64,000 nucleotides of DNA from JAUNQW01 sp043424615 (GTDB lineage: Bacteria; Bacillota; Bacilli; Lactobacillales; Carnobacteriaceae_A), in the NCBI GenBank assembly GCA_043424615.1, contig JBHWOX010000009.1, positions 7,805-71,804 of the forward strand, read 5' to 3'. The first letter of the stretch is position 1, and every line of letters begins with the position of its first letter. Under the pieces are notes generated by a model, which saw only the letters and a list, made by a program, of their open reading frames with translations, did no database searches and had not been told where the DNA came from. A program made the position numbers and the translations under genes. This document shows, piece after piece, positions 59,002 through 64,000 of the stretch.

Positions 59002-59628
59002 TTATTTCCAGAATTTCCACCATTGTTTATCGTCTTCTTTTTCTTCTACTTTAACGACGACGGGGGTGGGAGAGTCATCTTTAGTCTGATGATCTTCTTT
59101 ATCAGTGTCAGTGACTTCTGGATCTGTCACAGGAGTCGGAGAGGAAGTTTGATCTGATGGAGATGGGTCTTGACTATCATTTTCTTCTTTCACCGGCGGA
59201 CTGTTTTCAGTATCTTGTTCAGAAGATGGGCTCGCGTCAGCTTGGTCTTGCTGGTCGTATTCTAATTCCAACTCTTCAATATTGGTTCGCAGTCGTTCAT
59301 TTTCTCTTTTGTCAGATAAATTCAATTGTTGCTGTTGGTCTAATAAAATTTGCAACTTATCGATTTGCTTATCTTTAGCATGGATTTGGTTGCGCATGAG
59401 CTTAAAGACATCCAGCTGTTGTATATCCAAGCTTTCTTCTTCGCTAACATCTAGGTCTTCGTGATTTTCTTCTTCTTCTTTTAACTTATCATCTAAATTG
59501 GGATCAGGTAACACGCGGTCAACAATGAATTGATTCATTGACTTATCTTCTTCTTTAGCCAATTCTTGAATCAATTCTTTTTCATCTGGCATCACACGAA
59601 TGATAATTTGAACGCGATCTTTTGACAT
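59002..59628 (-). CDS. Ribbon-helix-helix/coiled-coil protein of unknown function
   Basis: 208 residues. Residues 1-40 (VQIIIRVMPDEKELIQELAK then DKSMNQFIVDRVL) look like an Arc/CopG ribbon-helix-helix domain. Residues 55-125 are a coiled coil containing LQILLDQQQQLNLSDKRENE, resembling plasmid replication-associated DUF536 proteins. Then an acidic Ser/Pro/Asp-rich linker and the tail WWKFWK, which could touch the membrane. Its start is 17 bases from a four-fold GATATC palindrome that may be its operator. Confidence 0.7.
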   Translation of the reverse strand: MSKDRVQIIIRVMPDEKELIQELAKEEDKSMNQFIVDRVLPDPNLDDKLKEEEENHEDLDVSEEESLDIQQLDVFKLMRNQIHAKDKQIDKLQILLDQQQQLNLSDKRENERLRTNIEELELEYDQQDQADASPSSEQDTENSPPVKEENDSQDPSPSDQTSSPTPVTDPEVTDTDKEDHQTKDDSPTPVVVKVEEKEDDKQWWKFWK

Positions 59629-59644
59629 TTTTTCACCACTTTCT

Positions 59645-59683
59645 GATATCTTTTTGATATCTATATGATATCAAAAAGATATC
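59645..59683. repeat. Four GATATC sites at exact 11-bp spacing (perfect 17-bp-arm palindrome)
   Basis: GATATC at 59645, 59656, 59667 and 59678, separated by TTTTT, TATAT and AAAAA. The whole is an inverted repeat with 17-bp arms and 5-bp centre between jag and the ribbon-helix-helix gene. No T run follows, so it is not a standard terminator. Confidence 0.95.
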
Positions 59684-59687
59684 ATTC

Positions 59688-60605
59688 TTAAAGATCTGCC
59701 GGCTCTATAACTAAGTAACGATTAGGTTCTTCCCCTTCAGAATGGGTTTTCACGGCCTTGTTATCAGAGAGGATATGGTGAATAATTTTTCTTTCTTTAG
59801 CCGGCATAGCTTCTAAAATTTCTGCTTGCTTGGTTTGGATGACTTTTTCAGCAGAGCGTTCAGCTAAGGACTTTAAAGATTCCTCTCTGCGGCCGCGATA
59901 ATTTTCAGAATCTAAACGGGCGTATAATTTCGAGCTGGCATGGTTGCGTAAATAAATTTGTGAAAGAGTATGGATAGCATCTAAGACCTTGCCGTGGCGG
60001 CCGATGATAATCCCTGGCTTATCTGAGCTAATATCAAAATAAACATTATCTAGTTCACGGTAGACTTCAACCTCAACGTCATCAACGCCTAAATGTTTGG
60101 CAATCGTTTTTATGTATTGGACAACTGCCTCAATAGCTTTTTCATCACTTAATGGATTTATCTCGGCACGCGGATCATCTTCAGGCTGTTCATCATCAAT
60201 CTCTTCATCTGTTTCATCTATTTCAGCCTCTTCACCCTCTTTAGGGCTAGGGGTATCTTGGACATTTTCTTCCCTATGAACCGCTACTCCTTTGACTTCA
60301 TTTTCTTGTGCGTCGTCCTCCGCCTTATCTTCTTTTGCAGATGATGGTGTGAGGGTGGCGGCTTCTTTTTCTTTGAGATGATTTTCTTTTAAATCGGAGA
60401 CAAAGTCCATGTCTTTCACACTAGATTCTATGCTCTCGTGGGCAGTCACCGTAACAATGGCGTCTTTTTGGCCTAAACCTAAAAATCCTTTGCGCCCTTC
60501 GTCTTCAATCACAATATCAGCTTCTTTTTTGCTTACATTTAAAACGTTCAAAGCAATAGTAATTGCTTCTTCCACACTAGGCGCTTGGGCTGTGAATTTG
60601 TTCAT
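59688..60605 (-). CDS. jag: RNA-binding protein Jag/KhpB
   Basis: 305 residues. N-terminal Jag_N domain (FTAQAPSVEEAITIALNVLN then KGFLGLGQKDA), a long acidic linker (about 65-165), KH domain with PGIIIGRHGKVLDAIHTLSQ, and C-terminal R3H (ERKIIHHILSDN). KhpB with KhpA binds many RNAs and affects cell elongation. ATG 60605 after GGAGGAAA. Follows yidC as usual; mnmE does not follow it. Confidence 0.94.
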   Translation of the reverse strand: MNKFTAQAPSVEEAITIALNVLNVSKKEADIVIEDEGRKGFLGLGQKDAIVTVTAHESIESSVKDMDFVSDLKENHLKEKEAATLTPSSAKEDKAEDDAQENEVKGVAVHREENVQDTPSPKEGEEAEIDETDEEIDDEQPEDDPRAEINPLSDEKAIEAVVQYIKTIAKHLGVDDVEVEVYRELDNVYFDISSDKPGIIIGRHGKVLDAIHTLSQIYLRNHASSKLYARLDSENYRGRREESLKSLAERSAEKVIQTKQAEILEAMPAKERKIIHHILSDNKAVKTHSEGEEPNRYLVIEPADL

Positions 60606-60641
60606 TCGAATTTCCTCCATACATATTAAATCTAATTCATT

Positions 60642-61496
60642 TTATTTTTTAACAGAGCGTTTCGATTTTTTTGCTTTCTTAATAGCTTTTTTACGGTCTA
60701 ATTCTGCTTGGCGTTCTCGTGCTTCTTCCATTTCTTTTTCCTTTTGGAGTTTGAATGGGTTATTAAATAGCAAGGTTTGAGCGACCATAAAAGCGTTGGA
60801 TACTACAAAATATAAGGAGATTGCACTTGATAAACGGAATGAAATTAAGAAAATCATGATGGGCATAGTAAAGGTCATGATCTGAGTTGAGGGTTGACTT
60901 GGGGTGGCCATGGTCATTAATTTACTATTAGCGAAAGCCAATAGGGCAGCTAAAAGAGGCAAGATATATAGAGGATCTGGCTGACCTAAGTTTACCCATA
61001 AAAACTCTTGTTCTGCAATGATAGGTGTTCGAATAATCGATTGGTATAAAGCGATGAGGATGGGCATTTGAATGAGGAGAGGCAAGCATGAAGCATAAGG
61101 ATTGATTCCTTTTTCTTCATATAAACGAGCCGTTTCTTCATTAAAAGCTTCCATCTGGTCCTTGTCGGTTGTATCGTACTTATCACGCAGGGCTTGAAGC
61201 TCTGGATTAATTTCAGACATTTTTCGTGTCGACTTCATTTGATACATCGATACTGGAATCAAAATAACACGAATGATCAGGGTGAATAGAATAATACCTA
61301 AACCATAATTACCACCCAAGCTTTCTGAAATCCAAATAATCACGCGAGAAAAATTATAAAGAATGACCCCTTCCCACAAGCCTTCGCTTTCTGCAGTAAT
61401 GGGTTCAACCTGACCAGCTGATTGACCACAGGCCGTCAAAATCAGAAGCAAAGCTAAGAATAAGGAAACTAAAATTATTTTTTTCTTCTTCTTCAT
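60642..61496 (-). CDS. yidC: Membrane protein insertase YidC/OxaA (lipoprotein form)
   Basis: 284 residues. Lipobox ILTAC near residue 23, then five membrane helices with LGIILFTLIIRVILIPVSMY and NPYASCLPLLIQMPILIALY; a basic C-terminal tail that contacts ribosomes. Inserts proteins alone or with SecYEG. Third gene of rpmH-rnpA-yidC-jag. Confidence 0.96.
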   Translation of the reverse strand: MKKKKKIILVSLFLALLLILTACGQSAGQVEPITAESEGLWEGVILYNFSRVIIWISESLGGNYGLGIILFTLIIRVILIPVSMYQMKSTRKMSEINPELQALRDKYDTTDKDQMEAFNEETARLYEEKGINPYASCLPLLIQMPILIALYQSIIRTPIIAEQEFLWVNLGQPDPLYILPLLAALLAFANSKLMTMATPSQPSTQIMTFTMPIMIFLISFRLSSAISLYFVVSNAFMVAQTLLFNNPFKLQKEKEMEEARERQAELDRKKAIKKAKKSKRSVKK

Positions 61497-61514
61497 ATGA
61501 CACCTCTTTTCATA

Positions 61515-61856
61515 TTATTCTTTTAGAGCATTAGAAAGGCTCAACACATGCAATAAGCTTTTTTCCATCTGTTGTTGAGTCATTTCAACGGTAGGTGCTC
61601 GGGCAATAATAATGAGATCCAACCCTCCCATGATTTGATCTTGGAGATGATGAACCGACGCTCGTATCTGTCTTTTAATACGATTGCGCATCACCGCATT
61701 GCCCAATTTTTTACCTACAGAAATACCCACTCGAAAATAATCCTGGCCAGTCTTTTCTAATTTATAGATGACAAATTGCTTATTGGCTTTAGATTCACCG
61801 GAATGAAATACTTTTTGAAATTCAGTTTCCTTTTTGACTCGGTATTTCTTTTTCAT
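61515..61856 (-). CDS. rnpA: Ribonuclease P protein component
   Basis: 113 residues. KKKYRVKKETEFQKVFHSGE start, conserved RNR motif in NAVMRNRIKRQIRAS and LIIIARAPTVEM. Assists the RNA subunit in tRNA 5' processing. Downstream of rpmH with an intervening terminator-like hairpin. Confidence 0.96.
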   Translation of the reverse strand: MKKKYRVKKETEFQKVFHSGESKANKQFVIYKLEKTGQDYFRVGISVGKKLGNAVMRNRIKRQIRASVHHLQDQIMGGLDLIIIARAPTVEMTQQQMEKSLLHVLSLSNALKE

Positions 61857-61910
61857 TATCTTATCGCTCTTTCTTGATACAACTATTCTTCATTTTAACG
61901 AAAAAATCCA

Positions 61911-61943
61911 CATAAAAAAAGACCACTGATATGGCCAGTGATC
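61911..61943 (-). terminator. Terminator-like hairpin between rpmH and rnpA
   Basis: Minus strand: GATCACTG, 7-base loop, CAGTGGTC (one G-U pair), then TTTTTTT. Directly after the rpmH stop and 55 bases before rnpA; may lower rnpA expression relative to rpmH. Confidence 0.75.
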
Positions 61944-61945
61944 AT

Positions 61946-62080
61946 TTATTGTGCTAAACGTTTTCTACCTTTTTGGCGACGTCTTTTTAATACTTGACGT
62001 CCATTTTTTGTGCGCATGCGAGCACGGAAACCATGAACTTTATTACGATGACGTTTTTTAGGTTGATATGTTCTTTTCAT
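61946..62080 (-). CDS. rpmH: 50S ribosomal protein L34
   Basis: 44 residues: MKRTYQPKKRHRNKVHGFRA then RMRTKNGRQVLKRRRQKGR and LAQ end, the invariant L34 sequence. ATG 62080 after AGGAGG. First gene of the operon next to oriC. Confidence 0.98.
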   Translation of the reverse strand: MKRTYQPKKRHRNKVHGFRARMRTKNGRQVLKRRRQKGRKRLAQ

Positions 62081-62118
62081 ATAATACACCTCCTGAAAAA
62101 AATATGAATACCTTGCAT

Positions 62119-62148
62119 ATTATAGATGAAGAAAGTCTTTAATGTCAA
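62119..62148 (-). promoter_or_regulatory. Predicted sigma-A promoter of rpmH
   Basis: Minus strand: consensus -35 TTGACA (62143-62148), 18 bases, consensus -10 TATAAT (62119-62124). Confidence 0.85.
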
Positions 62149-62159
62149 GCCTTTTTAAA

Positions 62160-62503
62160 TAATATTTAAAGTTATTCACACCTGCCATTCTATCGCTTCC
62201 TTTTCAAAAAGTTATTCACACTCTCTTCCAAAACTTTATCAACAAGTCACATGATGTGAAGGTTTTATCCACAGCCTGTTCATAAAATAGATTTAAACCG
62301 CCTTATATTCCCTTTTAATAACATGTTTTTTTATTATTTGACTTGTGGATAGTTCAAATATCGAACTTGTCCCCACTTTCATTCACAGCCTGTGGATAAG
62401 CTTATCAATAGACCTGGGGATTTCTGAATACTTTTTCCAAAACTGTGGAAAACTATGGAGAGTCATGCTAAAATATGACATGCAACTGCTAGGAGGTAAG
62501 AAG
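62160..62503. other. oriC, region upstream of dnaA
   Basis: Perfect DnaA boxes TTATTCACA at 62172-62180 and 62212-62220, TTATCCACA at 62265-62273, and TGTGGATAA at 62391-62399, with near matches at about 62237, 62344 and 62444. AT-rich tracts at 62281-62340 could be unwinding sites. A long frame runs through it ahead of dnaA but is not part of the gene. Confidence 0.9.
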
Positions 62504-63847
<1,344 letters not shown>

Positions 63848-63849
63848 GC

Positions 63850-64000
63850 TAATCTCCCCCTGTGGATAAGTTGTGAACAGTTTTACCCTTCTTCACAACT
63901 TATGCACAAGTGGAAAACTTTTATTAGCAGTTTTCTGCCGACTTATCCAACTTATACACAAGCCCTACTACTAAAACAACTAAACTAACAAACAAATCAA
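63850..64000. other. oriC, region downstream of dnaA
   Basis: Perfect DnaA boxes TGTGGATAA (63861-63869), TTATGCACA (63900-63908) and TTATACACA (63952-63960), plus near matches. A bipartite origin flanking dnaA, as in Bacillus. The window ends before dnaN. Confidence 0.88.

Noticed and set aside
62345..62503. N-terminal extension of DnaA from ATG 62345
   Set aside because: It would translate DnaA boxes of oriC; TTG 62504 has a strong ribosome site and gives the normal DnaA length.

Overview
The window is about 64 kb of a low-GC Gram-positive chromosome next to the replication origin. The order rpmH-rnpA-yidC-jag beside dnaA, a complete walRKHIJ-htrA cluster, LPQTG surface proteins with a sortase, and GG-rich Shine-Dalgarno sites point to the Lactobacillales. 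The overall gene set fits Aerococcaceae best (moderate confidence, no database search possible). Most genes left of dnaA run on the minus strand, which is the leading strand of that replichore. No phage, insertion sequence, transposase or CRISPR array was seen.

Layout: 0-5.7 kb holds translation and transcription genes (rplJ start, L10 leader with attenuator, rplA, rplK, nusG, secE, rpmG). They are interrupted by two plus-strand genes, a DUF218 protein and glnA. 5.7-6.9 kb has a pseudouridine synthase and then a gene-free stretch with eight perfect DnaA boxes, 56 kb from dnaA. 6.9-15.2 kb is htrA-walJIHKR, then a DUF948/YtxH pair.

15.6-30.2 kb is the most interesting region. It is a selenium/sulfur-type island with: a nucleoside hydrolase translationally coupled to an ArsS-like radical SAM protein; a lipoprotein with two rhodanese domains; a YnjBCD-like ABC transporter; a GrdB/PrdB-like protein whose reading frame contains an in-frame UGA exactly where homologues carry the first Cys of CxxC, followed by a bacterial SECIS-like hairpin (candidate selenoprotein); a second rhodanese; a TIGR04283-type glycosyltransferase; two TVP38/DedA-like membrane proteins; a fused TIGR04282-type transferase plus kinase-like domain; and a divergent LysR regulator resembling the selenium-metabolism LysR family. 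This matches the predicted 'rSAM/selenodomain' system, whose product is unknown. Shared AT-rich motifs in the control regions suggest one regulon.

30-45 kb: a HAD phosphatase with an altered motif, a 1824-residue BspA-like LPQTG adhesin, TrkAH potassium uptake, a GMP synthase lacking its glutaminase domain, a stand-alone Clp N-domain protein, an LPQTG 5'-nucleotidase and a class A-like sortase. 45-56 kb: a four-gene quinone-detoxification-type operon (two hydrolases, two ring-cleaving dioxygenases), dCMP deaminase, an OpuA-type betaine transporter, an FMN reductase, a Nudix protein, an aminotransferase and a diacylglycerol-kinase-like protein. 56-64 kb: a tRNA with an unusual anticodon loop, mscL, a YtxH protein, an orphan MurT-like ligase, a ribbon-helix-helix protein behind a striking four-fold GATATC palindrome, jag, yidC, rnpA, rpmH, oriC and dnaA. 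The window stops just before dnaN would be expected.
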